Of a DNA stretch of 64,000 bases, positions 35,218-44,402 are shown piece after piece. The position numbers were made by a program, and so were the translations under genes. Origin of the DNA: Cryobacterium flavum (lineage in GTDB: Bacteria; Actinomycetota; Actinomycetes; Actinomycetales; Microbacteriaceae); contig NZ_FNIB01000008.1 in NCBI RefSeq assembly GCF_900103805.1, positions 124,001-188,000 of the forward strand, given 5' to 3'. How positions within the stretch are numbered: the stretch's first letter is position 1; each line of letters opens with the position of its first letter. Below the pieces are notes generated by a model that saw nothing but the letters and a program-made list of their open reading frames with translations, searched no databases and was not told where the DNA came from.

Positions 35218-36506
35218 GAACCAAAGACCTCGTCGCCACCGCGATCTCCAACACCTTTCGCAGCAAACTCCGCACGACCCTGACCGTTCTGGCCATCTTC
35301 GTTGGTGCGTTCACGCTCACCCTCACCAACGCAGTCGGCGCCGGCGTCAGCCAGTACGTCGACGCCCAGGTGGGTGCCCTTGGCGCCCCCGACGTATTCA
35401 TCATCACGCAGGCCAGCGACGCCACCACGGCCGGCGACGGCCCGGTAAAGTACAACGCTGGCAGTTCAGCGTCGGTGTCCAGCCAGCAGGGTCCTCCCGG
35501 CACCACGACCAAGGCGCTGACGGACACCGACCTCACCAAAATCGCCGACACCGCCGGCATCGTCTCGGTCGATCCGATTCGATCGGTGCAGCCCGACTAC
35601 ATCGAATACGGCACCGGCACGCAGTACGAGTTCAGCATCAACGCCACCTCCGCCGTCACCACGGCCGACCTCACCGCCGGCGCGCAGCTCGATGGCAGCG
35701 CCAGCGAGGCCCAGCTCGTACTGCCCGACACCTTCGTGACTCCGCTCGGGTTCGCCTCGGCGGATGACGCAGTGGGGGCATCCGTTTCGATCGGAATCAC
35801 CGATATTCTCGGCGAGCAGCACACCGTGAACGCCACCATCGTGGGCGTCTCGCTGGAGAGCCTGCTCGCTGCCGGCGCCGGCGCGAACGATGCGCTCATC
35901 GCCGAATTGGCCGACGCGCAGTCCGGCGGCATCGAGACGGCAGTCACGAGCTACGGCGTGGCCGTCGCCCACTTCGACAAGGCGCTGTCAGCGGATGCCG
36001 TGACCGCGCTCAAGGCAGACCTCGCCACCGAGGGCTACACCGCGAACACCATCGAAGACCAGCTGGGCGCCGTGCAGACCGTGATCAACGGCATCGTGGG
36101 CGTGCTCAACGCCTTCGCCGTGATTGCCCTGATCGCAGCTGCATTCGGCATCATCAATACCCTGCTGATGAGCGTGCAGGAACGCACCCGCGAGATAGGC
36201 CTGATGAAGGCCATGGGAATGAGCGGCGGCAAGGTCTACACGCTGTTCAGCCTCGAAGCGATCGTCATCGGCTTCCTCGGCAGCGCCATCGGCGCCGGCG
36301 TGGCCATCGGGCTCGGCTCCGCGCTGAGTGCCGTGCTGTCACAGGGCCTGCTGTCGGGACTACCCGGGCTGAACATCCTCTTGTTCGAGCCGACTTCGGT
36401 AGCTTTCGTCATCCTGCTGGTCATGTTGATCGCGTTCCTCTCGGGCACCCTGCCGGCCCAGCGCGCGGCAAAGCAGAATCCGATTGAGTCGCTGCGCTAC
36501 GAGTAG
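35214..36506 (+). CDS. ABC transporter permease (MacB/FtsX family)
   Basis: A 430-residue permease with one N-terminal helix (about residues 22-42), a large extracytoplasmic MacB-PCD domain (about 45-275) and three C-terminal helices within the FtsX domain (about 283-420). The conserved MSVQERTREIGLMKAMGMSGGKVYTLF loop is present. The chain ends PAQRAAKQNPIESLRYE, the usual terminus. It forms the exporter with the ATPase encoded just upstream. Confidence 0.93.
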   Translation: MRTKDLVATAISNTFRSKLRTTLTVLAIFVGAFTLTLTNAVGAGVSQYVDAQVGALGAPDVFIITQASDATTAGDGPVKYNAGSSASVSSQQGPPGTTTKALTDTDLTKIADTAGIVSVDPIRSVQPDYIEYGTGTQYEFSINATSAVTTADLTAGAQLDGSASEAQLVLPDTFVTPLGFASADDAVGASVSIGITDILGEQHTVNATIVGVSLESLLAAGAGANDALIAELADAQSGGIETAVTSYGVAVAHFDKALSADAVTALKADLATEGYTANTIEDQLGAVQTVINGIVGVLNAFAVIALIAAAFGIINTLLMSVQERTREIGLMKAMGMSGGKVYTLFSLEAIVIGFLGSAIGAGVAIGLGSALSAVLSQGLLSGLPGLNILLFEPTSVAFVILLVMLIAFLSGTLPAQRAAKQNPIESLRYE

Positions 36507-36541
36507 CACCGACCGTTAACACCGATGGACCAGGACGAGGC

Positions 36542-37246
36542 ATGACCGACACCCCGAGACCGCGCACACGCACTCGTGACGACAAGCATCACCAAACGAG
36601 CCTGCGCGTGGAGCGGAGCGCGGTCAGCCTCGTTCTGGAACACGGTTTCGACAACGTCACCGTGGACATGATCTGCAGCCAGAGCGGCATCTCACAGCGC
36701 ACCTTCTTCAACTATTTCAAGACCAAGAAAGCCGCCATTATCGGCGCTGAACCGCCCAGCATCGACGAGAGCCGGGCCCGAGAATTCATCGCAGCCCCCG
36801 GCGACGACCTGCTGCCCGATGTGCTCACCCTGATGAGCGCGATCGGCCCCCGGGACGGCATCGAGGAAGAACTGTTCACGGACCGCCTCCGGGTGTTCGG
36901 CTTGCATCCCCAGCTCATGCAGGAACAGATGGACCGGATGACCCGGGTAACCTCCGAGGTGACCGAGCTGGTCTACCTGCGCCTCGGACGCGCTGCGATC
37001 CCGCAATCGGAGAGCGACGCTGACCGTGTCTTTCGGCGCGGACAAGCGGGGCTGCTTACCCACGCCATGCTCGGCGTGGTGCGTTTCATGGCCCTGCAGT
37101 GGATTCCCGACTTTGACCGCCTCTCGCCAACCGACAACGGGTCCATCGCTGCCGAGCGTGTTTTGCCCCCGTCATTGGCGGAATCGCTCGAACGAACGAT
37201 CATCCTGCTGCGGCGCACGCTGGGCAGTCCGGGCCTCGGCGAGTAG
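36542..37246 (+). CDS. TetR-family transcriptional regulator
   Basis: A 234-residue regulator. The N-terminal helix-turn-helix is visible in VSLVLEHGFDNVTVDMICSQSGISQRTFFNYFKTKKAAIIG (about residues 26-66). The ligand domain is not informative. AGGA lies 6 bases before the ATG. It is the third gene of the exporter operon, 35 bases after the permease, so it probably represses its own operon through the two TGCAG-N3-CTGYAA sites and is released by a compound the exporter removes. Confidence 0.9.
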   Translation: MTDTPRPRTRTRDDKHHQTSLRVERSAVSLVLEHGFDNVTVDMICSQSGISQRTFFNYFKTKKAAIIGAEPPSIDESRAREFIAAPGDDLLPDVLTLMSAIGPRDGIEEELFTDRLRVFGLHPQLMQEQMDRMTRVTSEVTELVYLRLGRAAIPQSESDADRVFRRGQAGLLTHAMLGVVRFMALQWIPDFDRLSPTDNGSIAAERVLPPSLAESLERTIILLRRTLGSPGLGE

Positions 37247-37251
37247 TTCGG

Positions 37252-38148
37252 CTAACGGTCGGATTCCAGCGGTAACCATTTCAGCAGGGCGCCGCGCAAT
37301 TTAGCCAAGTGCAGGGGGCGCATGAGGGACTCGTCCATGCCGACCATGCGGGCGTGATCTGCGTCGCCGCGCACTGCGCTCGCGGTCATCGCCAGAATTG
37401 GCATGCGCATTCCCGGTGGCTCGGCTGCTCGAATGGCCGATGCGAGCTCGTAGCCGGTCATCTCCGGCATGTGCAGGTCGGTGATCACCAGGTCATAGTC
37501 TCCGCTCGCCCACCGCGCGAACGCCAGGGCACCGTTGTCTGTCATGTCCGCCTCGTAGCCCAGCAGGTTCAGCTGCCAAACGATGAGTTTCTGGTTGGTC
37601 GGGTTGTCTTCGGCCACGAGGATGCGGGGAGCGCCCGGAGCACGAGGTGTCGCCCGCTCCTGGTGCGCGAGTAAATTATCCGCTCTCGTCGCGTTGTGCC
37701 GTGCCAGCTCGCGGTGCGACTCAATCGACTGCAGAACACTGCGGGTGAGCGAACCAGCCTCGTCCGCGGTGCGTTCGTCGTCGACGCGGGGCATGAGCCA
37801 GTTGATTGCGTCTTCGAGCTCCTGATACTGCAGCGGTTTGGTGATGTAGGCATCGCATCCGACCTCGCGTGCCCGCTCCTGGTCTCGGGACATAGCCATC
37901 GCGGTCAGCGCGATCACAGGGATCTCGGCGGTGACCGGATTCTTCTTCAATTCGGCGGTGGCGGCGAATCCGTCCATTCCCGGTAACTGGATGTCCATCA
38001 GGATCAGGTCCGGTATTTCGCGGTGCGCTAGCAGCAGGCCGCTCTCAGCATCAACGGCCTCGAACGTCACGTGATCCGCCCGGCGAACGAGCAGGGTGGC
38101 GAGCTTCATGTTGATGGGGTTGTCTTCGACGATCAGAATCCTGGCCAC
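37252..38148 (-). CDS. Double-receiver response regulator without output domain
   Basis: A 298-residue protein with two CheY-like receivers. Receiver 1 (about 1-120) has VEDN, the phosphoacceptor in LILMDIQLPGMDG and Lys in YITKPLQ. Receiver 2 (about 173-292) has AEDN and LVITDLHMPEMTG, but the conserved Lys position reads SLMRPLHL, an Arg. There is no DNA-binding or enzymatic domain. It starts 4 bases after the hybrid kinase stop, so it is the partner of that kinase and probably a phosphorelay intermediate. Confidence 0.9.
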   Translation of the reverse strand: MARILIVEDNPINMKLATLLVRRADHVTFEAVDAESGLLLAHREIPDLILMDIQLPGMDGFAATAELKKNPVTAEIPVIALTAMAMSRDQERAREVGCDAYITKPLQYQELEDAINWLMPRVDDERTADEAGSLTRSVLQSIESHRELARHNATRADNLLAHQERATPRAPGAPRILVAEDNPTNQKLIVWQLNLLGYEADMTDNGALAFARWASGDYDLVITDLHMPEMTGYELASAIRAAEPPGMRMPILAMTASAVRGDADHARMVGMDESLMRPLHLAKLRGALLKWLPLESDR

Positions 38149-38152
38149 ATCA

Positions 38153-40951
38153 TCACTGACCCAATGAGTCGCCTGAGGCCAACGCGCGCTTCACCTCGGC
38201 CATAAAAGCCGTTCGGTTGAAGTTCTCCGTTCCAAGTATCCGCACGGGCTGGGTTGGGTCGCTCTCCACTGCGGCCAGTTCCTGAACGGTGAGCTGCTTG
38301 CCGGTCACTATCAGCACTGGAATGTGTGCCGTGCTCTCGTCGCTCTGCAACGCCAGCACAACCTGATAGCCGCTGAACCCTTCCATCATGAGGTTGAGCA
38401 GCACGAGATCGGGATGCAATCGTTGTGCCATTTCAATGGCCTCGTCCTTGGTGAAGGCGCGTTCCACGGCATATTCCGGTCGAGTGAGGAACCGTGCGAT
38501 AACGTCGACGGTCTCGGGATCGTCGTCGGCCACCAACACCCGGCGGGTGCGCAGGGCATCGGGGCTGAGCCCCAACACGTTCAGCGATTGTTGGAGTGCT
38601 GCCCGACTGATCGGTTTTTCGAGCACGGCGGCCGCACCGTGGGTGAGCGCGAGGCTGACGTCTGTATCCCCCGCAATGATCACAATAGGCACAGCGGCAA
38701 GGTCAGAGAACTCGTGCAGTCGAATCAGAAACCCCCAGCCGTCCATCCCCGGCAAGCGGATATCGAGTGTGATAAGGCTGAGGTGCTGGTGCGGCGCAAT
38801 CGCGAGCCCTTCCTCACCGCTCGGGGCAACGATGACGCGAAATCCTTCAGCTTCGAGCAGCAGTCGAAGCACTTCGGCACCTTTAGCGTCGTCTTCGATG
38901 ACGAGCGCAACGTGCTTCTCGGAGCGCGCCTTGGACTCCTGCTGCGGTTGTGACTTCAGTGCCGCAGCCACGGATTCGGAGGTCGGCTGCCCGGTCGCGG
39001 TCGAGTACACTTCCCGGTCGGGCGATACCCCATCCGTTTTCAAGTCGGACGTTGATGACGGTGTGGCGGTAGCGGCCGGTTGGAACGGATGCGGTTTCGG
39101 CCGGCACGTACCGGATGTCTGCCCATCGGTCCCCGGGGCCGGATCCCGGCCGGTTTCCGACTTTTCCAACCCCGGCGCCGACCACTCCGGCGCAATCTGG
39201 TCGTTCGTGCCGAGCGGCAGCCAGACGGCGAAACTTGCGCCCTCTCCCTCGGCGCTGGCTACGGCCACCGTGCCGCCCTGAATTCCGACCATCTGCGTGA
39301 CCGTGGCCAGGCCGAGCCCTGTGCCCTCGAACCGTCTGGCCAGGGTACTGTCAATCTGGCTGAACGCCAGGAACAGTTTCGACATGTTCTCCGACGAGAT
39401 CCCCATCCCCGTATCGACGACGCGAATCTCCAGAAAGTTCATGACACCGCTCTTGGGCAGGGGAAAATCATGAACGGGCCAGGAGCCGTCAATCTTTCCG
39501 ACGGCGCTGCGCGGTACGCGTTGGGCGATGAGGGTGACCTGACCCTGGTCGGGTGTGAATTTCACCGCGTTCGAGAGCAGGTTGTAGACGATCTGTTTCG
39601 TCTTGCGCATGTCAAGCTGCGGAACGCCGAGGTCGTCTGCACCCTCAAATCGAAGCTGGATGCCGTGCGTCGCGGCGCCATCGCGCACGATCAGCAGGCT
39701 TTGTTCCAGCAACGAGCGCACGTCAACGGCCTCCAACTCGATGTCCATCATTCCTGCCTCCACCTTGGACAGGTCGAGGATGTCGTTGATGAGGGCGAGT
39801 AGGTGATGACCACTGGTGTAAATATCACCGATATAGTCGCGCTGGGACTCACTCATGTCGCCCATGAGACCGTCTTTCAGCGCTTCGGAGAAGCCGATGA
39901 TGGCGTTCAACGGTGTGCGCAGTTCGTGCGACATGGTGGCCAGAAACTCAGTTTTCATGCGGCTGGCGTGCTCCAGCTCGATGTTGGTTTCCTTGAGCGC
40001 CTGCTCAAACCGTTTGCGTTCCGTGACATCGCGAGCGGAGGCGAAAACACCCTGAACGACCCGATCTCGATCGTAGAATGTGGCCGCGTTGTAGGAGACG
40101 TCCGTTTCATCACCATTGAGCGCTCGCACCGTCAGCTCGTAGTCGGTGACCCTGTTCTCGGCCAGCGCCCGCCGAATCGCAGTGTCGGCTCGGGCAGGAT
40201 CAGTGAAGAAGTTACGGCAGGGAGCGCCGATGAGCTCGTCTCTGGTTCGTCCGGTCAGCTCGATCATCTGCTGGTTCACGTCGGAGATGATGCCCATGGT
40301 GTCTGTCGTCATCAGTGCGTCGATATTCGACTCGATCAGCGAACGCGTGTAGAACTGCTGGTCGCGCAGCCGCTGGTCGAGCACGGATTGGGCGATCTCC
40401 ACCTGTTTGCGCGAGGTGTTGTCGGTTCCGATCAGCAGGTAGCCGATAATGGCGGCATCGACGTCACGCAGCGCGGTCACCGAAACGATCGCCGGAAAAC
40501 GGCTGCCGTCCTTACGCACCACGGTGAGTTCATAGATATCTTCGATGCCACGACTCGCCTTGAAGACGAGAGCCTCAAAACCGGGCTTAATTGTGGTGCC
40601 GAACTCCAGGCTGAGCTGGGCTGCTCGCAGAATGATCTCTTCGGGGTCGTGCATTTGGGCAGGGGTGACCTGGTTCACGACCTCTTCAGCGGTGTATCCC
40701 AGCATGCGCTGGGCGCCCACGTTGAAGATCTGAATCACGCCTTGCGCATCCGTTGCGATGCTGGAGAAGTTGGCACTGTTGAAGATGGCGTCCTGCAGGC
40801 TCACGGTCTGCTCCAGCAGGTTCTTCTCCAGCACGGCAGCCTGGGCGACTGAGCTCTCCGCACCCGGCAGACTCCCTTCGACCACAGCCATGCTGTCGAC
40901 GGCAGGCGGCCGCTGGGAGCGATTCTTACGGCTGTGGGGGGTCATGATCAT
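38153..40951 (-). CDS. Hybrid sensor histidine kinase with PAS domains and two receivers
   Basis: About 932 residues with no transmembrane helices, so a cytoplasmic sensor. Order: two PAS domains (about 50-170 and 190-315, ending in the PAC sequence VFASARDVTERKRFEQA), HisKA with MSHELRTPLNAIIGFSEAL, HATPase_c (YNLLSNAVKFTPDQG, DTGMGIS, GTGLGL), a linker rich in Ser/Pro/Thr, receiver 1 (VIEDD, LDIRLPGMDG) and receiver 2 (VADDD). In receiver 2 the phosphoacceptor Asp is replaced by Asn at about residue 853 (LVLLNLMMEG, codon AAC). GGAAGG precedes the ATG at 40951 by 4 bases; GTG and a later ATG are alternatives. Confidence 0.92.
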   Translation of the reverse strand: MIMTPHSRKNRSQRPPAVDSMAVVEGSLPGAESSVAQAAVLEKNLLEQTVSLQDAIFNSANFSSIATDAQGVIQIFNVGAQRMLGYTAEEVVNQVTPAQMHDPEEIILRAAQLSLEFGTTIKPGFEALVFKASRGIEDIYELTVVRKDGSRFPAIVSVTALRDVDAAIIGYLLIGTDNTSRKQVEIAQSVLDQRLRDQQFYTRSLIESNIDALMTTDTMGIISDVNQQMIELTGRTRDELIGAPCRNFFTDPARADTAIRRALAENRVTDYELTVRALNGDETDVSYNAATFYDRDRVVQGVFASARDVTERKRFEQALKETNIELEHASRMKTEFLATMSHELRTPLNAIIGFSEALKDGLMGDMSESQRDYIGDIYTSGHHLLALINDILDLSKVEAGMMDIELEAVDVRSLLEQSLLIVRDGAATHGIQLRFEGADDLGVPQLDMRKTKQIVYNLLSNAVKFTPDQGQVTLIAQRVPRSAVGKIDGSWPVHDFPLPKSGVMNFLEIRVVDTGMGISSENMSKLFLAFSQIDSTLARRFEGTGLGLATVTQMVGIQGGTVAVASAEGEGASFAVWLPLGTNDQIAPEWSAPGLEKSETGRDPAPGTDGQTSGTCRPKPHPFQPAATATPSSTSDLKTDGVSPDREVYSTATGQPTSESVAAALKSQPQQESKARSEKHVALVIEDDAKGAEVLRLLLEAEGFRVIVAPSGEEGLAIAPHQHLSLITLDIRLPGMDGWGFLIRLHEFSDLAAVPIVIIAGDTDVSLALTHGAAAVLEKPISRAALQQSLNVLGLSPDALRTRRVLVADDDPETVDVIARFLTRPEYAVERAFTKDEAIEMAQRLHPDLVLLNLMMEGFSGYQVVLALQSDESTAHIPVLIVTGKQLTVQELAAVESDPTQPVRILGTENFNRTAFMAEVKRALASGDSLGQ

Positions 40952-41117
40952 CACGCCTTCCGTGATCCATCGATGCGCAGTGAGCGTTTTAGTTCAGTGA
41001 AACGCTTCACGGAAAGGCAGAAGAGGCACGCATTCGGCAACTTCGCCTCGCTTGATTGCCGCGAGTCGTCCAGGGGAATTTCCCTCAGCCAAATCTATAT
41101 CATGAAATACCCTCAGA

Positions 41118-41135
41118 TACCCCCTTATTGGGGTA
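41118..41135. promoter_or_regulatory. Palindrome upstream of the hybrid kinase gene
   Basis: TACCCC-cttatt-GGGGTA is a perfect 6-6-6 inverted repeat about 170 bases before the kinase start and just past the terminator of the neighbouring gene. It may be a regulator-binding site; no matching second copy was seen nearby. Confidence 0.35.
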
Positions 41136-41157
41136 GTCGCGTATGCCCTCCCCCGAC

Positions 41158-41199
41158 ACAAAAAAGGTTCGGGCTCGGCTCGCGCCGAACCCGAACCTT
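41158..41199 (-). terminator. Rho-independent terminator of the large membrane protein gene
   Basis: AAGGTTCGGG (41190-41199, read leftward) pairs perfectly with CCCGAACCTT (41164-41173) and is followed by a run of six T. It begins 19 bases after the stop codon. This is the clearest intrinsic terminator in the window. Confidence 0.9.
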
Positions 41200-41217
41200 G
41201 AGTGCTGTGGTGATGGG

Positions 41218-43809
41218 TTAGTAGACCTCGGTCACCACGACCTCGCCGTCAACAACGTTGACCTCAGCGTTGACCGTGAGGTAGTTCTCCTCGGATTCAT
41301 GGCGGATCTCGGAGGAAAATCCGTAGTTGACGTCGTACGCCATGGTCACAACTCCGTAGGTGTCGGTGCTGACCGTCAGACCACCCTCCTCGTAGGACAG
41401 GTCCACCGTGAGGTCGGGCGCCGTCACGAGGGTGTAGACCACGTTGGAGTAGTAAGAAGAGATGTACCCCAGGTATGGGCAGTCGTCGGACGCGGCCTCG
41501 CCCGCGGCGAGGCAGGTCGTGATGAGCGTGTTGACGGCTTCCAGGGCGGCGGCTTCGTACTCTGCGGTTGGGGTGGCCGTGAACACGTCGTCACTCGATT
41601 CGAACTCACCGGAGCCGCCGAGCAGCCCGCTCACGACATAGGTCACGGATGATTCTTCGAAATACTCGGTGGCAGGAACGGCCACTTCGTAGGTGCCGGG
41701 GAAAGCCGGAAGGTTCAGCCCGCCGTCCTTTGTCGTCCCGACCGACGTACCGTTCGCCTCGAGGTCAACATCGCCCATTCTGGACGGCAGGTAGACATCG
41801 ATCTGGCCCGGCTCGGCGTTCAGTATGGACCACTTATCAGCGATCAGCCAGGCGGTGCTCGTGCGGGTGAGCTTCAGCACGGCAGAATCGGCAACTCCGC
41901 CCTGTTTGAAGTGCACCTCGATTTCGGCGACATCTCCGACAATGGTGACGTCCGAAATGGCGGCGTCTTTGATGCGATCGGTTGCCAGCCCAAAGATGTC
42001 GTTGGAGAGCAGGCCGTCGCCGGCATCCGCTGACGACCCCAGCAGCTTCAGAGCCGTCGTAGCGTTGCCCTTTTCCAATGAATCCAGGTAGGCGGTAGCG
42101 ACATTCTGCGGGCCGAACACCGAGGAACGCACGATGCCGCCGGCCACACTGCCAGCAATGACGAGCAGCACAGCCGCACCGACGATGATGGCGCCGATCT
42201 TGACACGCTTGGCGGTGGCCGGCGACATGGTGGTGGTGGCAAACGGGAGCGGTGCCGCACCCGGCTGGCCGGCCAGGGTGGGATAGGCGCTGGCGGCGGC
42301 AGCGCTGGCGGGATCGATGCTGTACGGCATCCCTGCGGCAAGAGGCGCACCGGCTGCAGCGGGCACGAGCGGTGCCGTCGGCACGACGGGCAGCAAACGT
42401 TCCTGACCCGAGAGCTTAACCAGGGCGCCAATGGTCCCTGGCGTTGCATAGGCCAGGACAACCGGTGCGACGAAGCGCGTCAGGGCCTCAATGGCAGCAC
42501 CCCAGATTGCGAAGATCAGAAAGGTCCATGCAGCGGGGCCGAACGTTCCCGAGGCCGAGGCCCTCTCGGGGGCGGTCATCGACGCCGTGAACAATGCGCT
42601 GCCGAGGAGCTGGAGAATCAAGCCGAATACCAGGTACGTGGCAATGGTGGCCAGCCACGACGTGGGGGCCGGGAGCACACGGTTGCGACGAACCGCGAGC
42701 AGCAGCGAGGCGACAACCGCCAGAATGACGGCGAGCAGCACGATGAGCCAGATAAAACCGGTGACTCCCTCGGTGAACACTGAAATGCTCTGCTGAGGCT
42801 GCTCGTCGGACGCGCCGCCCAGGCCGGACAGCGCACGCTCCAGGTCGCTCAAGTCTGCGGAGAAGGCGCCAAGCAGACCGATCACGACGGCGTTGATAGC
42901 GATGGTGAACAGGAATACGGGGAGCACACCGACGAATTCGTCGGCTTCAGACAGCGGAGTCAGAACGGCCAGCACGACCGCCATGACAGCGATGAACGTG
43001 CCGAGGTGCAGGGCCGCAATGCGCACGGTGCCCCAAGGCAGCCAGGTTGCGCGGGCGACCAGGCGTGACCATCCGTCTGTGGCCTGCAAACGAGCCACAT
43101 ACGAAACGGCGAATCCGATGACCAGAGCACCCAGGAAGGAACCGACGGATGCCGCGGAGGTGGAGCCGACAGGAATGTCCAACTGCAGGTCGGGGAACTG
43201 CACGGGCAGCACGGCCGCCAGCACTGTTGCACCAATGGCGAGCGTAAGCCCGGACACGGCCGACAGGATGAGGGCCGAGGATGTCTGCCAAACCCCGCGC
43301 CCCACGAAACGACTGGACAGATAAATTCCGGCCAGCAGAGCTGCGAGCACTAACAGCGGCAACGCCCCGACGGTGATACTGCCGGAGAAGGCGACGAAGA
43401 AGTCAACTTCTGCCGACGCACTCAGCTGGCCAAACGTTGCCATCGCGACCAACTGCACCGGGCCGGATACAAGCCAGCCGGCCGAGAACATCTCCCAGCC
43501 GGTGAGAAGCCCGGTCAGAGCAACCGTCAGGAGCGCGACCACGAACGCCGCTCCGTATCCGATTCCAGCGGATGCGATGGCTCCCCGCCACGCGCGCGGC
43601 GCGATCGTGGAGAACGCGTTCGGAGCGCTCGGCCCCTGGGCCAGGGGCTGTCCGGCTGGCACGGCGTAAGGGTTTGCCTGTGTCGGCGCTGCCTGAGCAG
43701 GAGCTGCCTGGTCAGAAGCGGGCGGAGTCGGCGCGGGCGGAGTCGGCGGCATTGATCCAGGCTGGAACGGATTCGGTGGCGTGGACGGCGGCGTGTTTTC
43801 AAGCGACAT
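41218..43809 (-). CDS. Large membrane protein with extracytoplasmic C-terminal region
   Basis: An 863-residue protein I cannot name with confidence. It has a Pro/Ala/Thr-rich N-terminus (1-70), eight or more hydrophobic segments (about 75-480), a second low-complexity Pro/Ala linker, a single helix (IIVGAAVLLVIAGSVAGGIV, about 545-565) and a C-terminal region of about 300 residues. The start of that last region (VATAYLDSLEKGNATTALKLL) looks like the NTF2/DUF4878 fold seen in TcaA-like proteins. GGGGAG lies about 12 bases before the ATG, and a strong terminator follows. Role in the envelope is inferred from topology only. Confidence 0.8.
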   Translation of the reverse strand: MSLENTPPSTPPNPFQPGSMPPTPPAPTPPASDQAAPAQAAPTQANPYAVPAGQPLAQGPSAPNAFSTIAPRAWRGAIASAGIGYGAAFVVALLTVALTGLLTGWEMFSAGWLVSGPVQLVAMATFGQLSASAEVDFFVAFSGSITVGALPLLVLAALLAGIYLSSRFVGRGVWQTSSALILSAVSGLTLAIGATVLAAVLPVQFPDLQLDIPVGSTSAASVGSFLGALVIGFAVSYVARLQATDGWSRLVARATWLPWGTVRIAALHLGTFIAVMAVVLAVLTPLSEADEFVGVLPVFLFTIAINAVVIGLLGAFSADLSDLERALSGLGGASDEQPQQSISVFTEGVTGFIWLIVLLAVILAVVASLLLAVRRNRVLPAPTSWLATIATYLVFGLILQLLGSALFTASMTAPERASASGTFGPAAWTFLIFAIWGAAIEALTRFVAPVVLAYATPGTIGALVKLSGQERLLPVVPTAPLVPAAAGAPLAAGMPYSIDPASAAAASAYPTLAGQPGAAPLPFATTTMSPATAKRVKIGAIIVGAAVLLVIAGSVAGGIVRSSVFGPQNVATAYLDSLEKGNATTALKLLGSSADAGDGLLSNDIFGLATDRIKDAAISDVTIVGDVAEIEVHFKQGGVADSAVLKLTRTSTAWLIADKWSILNAEPGQIDVYLPSRMGDVDLEANGTSVGTTKDGGLNLPAFPGTYEVAVPATEYFEESSVTYVVSGLLGGSGEFESSDDVFTATPTAEYEAAALEAVNTLITTCLAAGEAASDDCPYLGYISSYYSNVVYTLVTAPDLTVDLSYEEGGLTVSTDTYGVVTMAYDVNYGFSSEIRHESEENYLTVNAEVNVVDGEVVVTEVY

Positions 43810-44047
43810 AAATGTCGTAATCTCCCCAAGATTGATGTGTGTGCGGGCACAGGGTGAACATCACCTGTGCATTCCATGAGAAACCCATGGCAGCATTAGC
43901 CTATTGCACACAAAAGACGTCGCCGACCGGTGCATTCGAAGCTCGATCAGCCAACTCGCCAGCGAATTCAGCGAAGAACACTCTCCGGCGTTCCGCGCCG
44001 CACGACGGCACGAGAAACTTCGCAATTTCCGTGCTCGACGCGAGTAA
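43810..44047. other. Gap upstream of the large membrane protein gene
   Basis: It should hold the leftward promoter of the 863-residue membrane protein and possibly the lost 5' part of the secreted-protein pseudogene. No clear gene is seen: the open frames read as mixed, unfamiliar sequence, and I see no convincing promoter or repeat. Confidence 0.4.
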
Positions 44048-44353
44048 TACATCCACTGGGCAGCTGCTCGCGAACACCATCGGCGCCTACGCCGGCACGA
44101 CCGAGCACGGCCCGAGGACGTCGTCGCTGCCAACACCTTCGCTGGCGACGGAACATTTCGGGTTGGCACGGATATTCAGCCGGGTACGTACTCGTCGGAT
44201 GGCGGATCGAGCTGCTAGTGGGCGCGACTAAATGCCACCGGCGACGACATAATAGACAACAACATCAGCTCGGGTCCGGCCCTGGTAACCGTGCAGGCCT
44301 CGGACGGCCTGATCAAGACCTCTCGCTGCGCTCCGTTCACCAAGTCAGGCTAG
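44048..44353 (+). pseudogene. C-terminal remnant of a secreted protein with an in-frame amber codon
   Basis: One frame reads AGDGTFRVGTDIQPGTYSSDGGSSC, then TAG at 44216-44218, then WARLNATGDDIIDNNISSGPALV and on to a second TAG at 44351-44353. GTYxVGTDIxPGTYxSxGGSSCYWARL is a recurrent motif in actinobacterial secreted proteins, where Tyr follows the Cys; TAT or TAC has apparently become TAG. The frame is closed by TAA at 44045-44047, so the signal peptide and N-terminal half are missing. Both cysteines of the expected disulfide (SSC and SRC) remain. Confidence 0.7.
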
Positions 44354-44402
44354 GAATGCGCTATCGCTGACGGACGGCGCTCAATCGAAGTCGTGGATCC
44401 GC

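Noticed and set aside
43839-44231. Rightward 130-codon frame
   Set aside because: Its sequence is not protein-like for this genome; a different frame in the same place carries the recognisable secreted-protein remnant.
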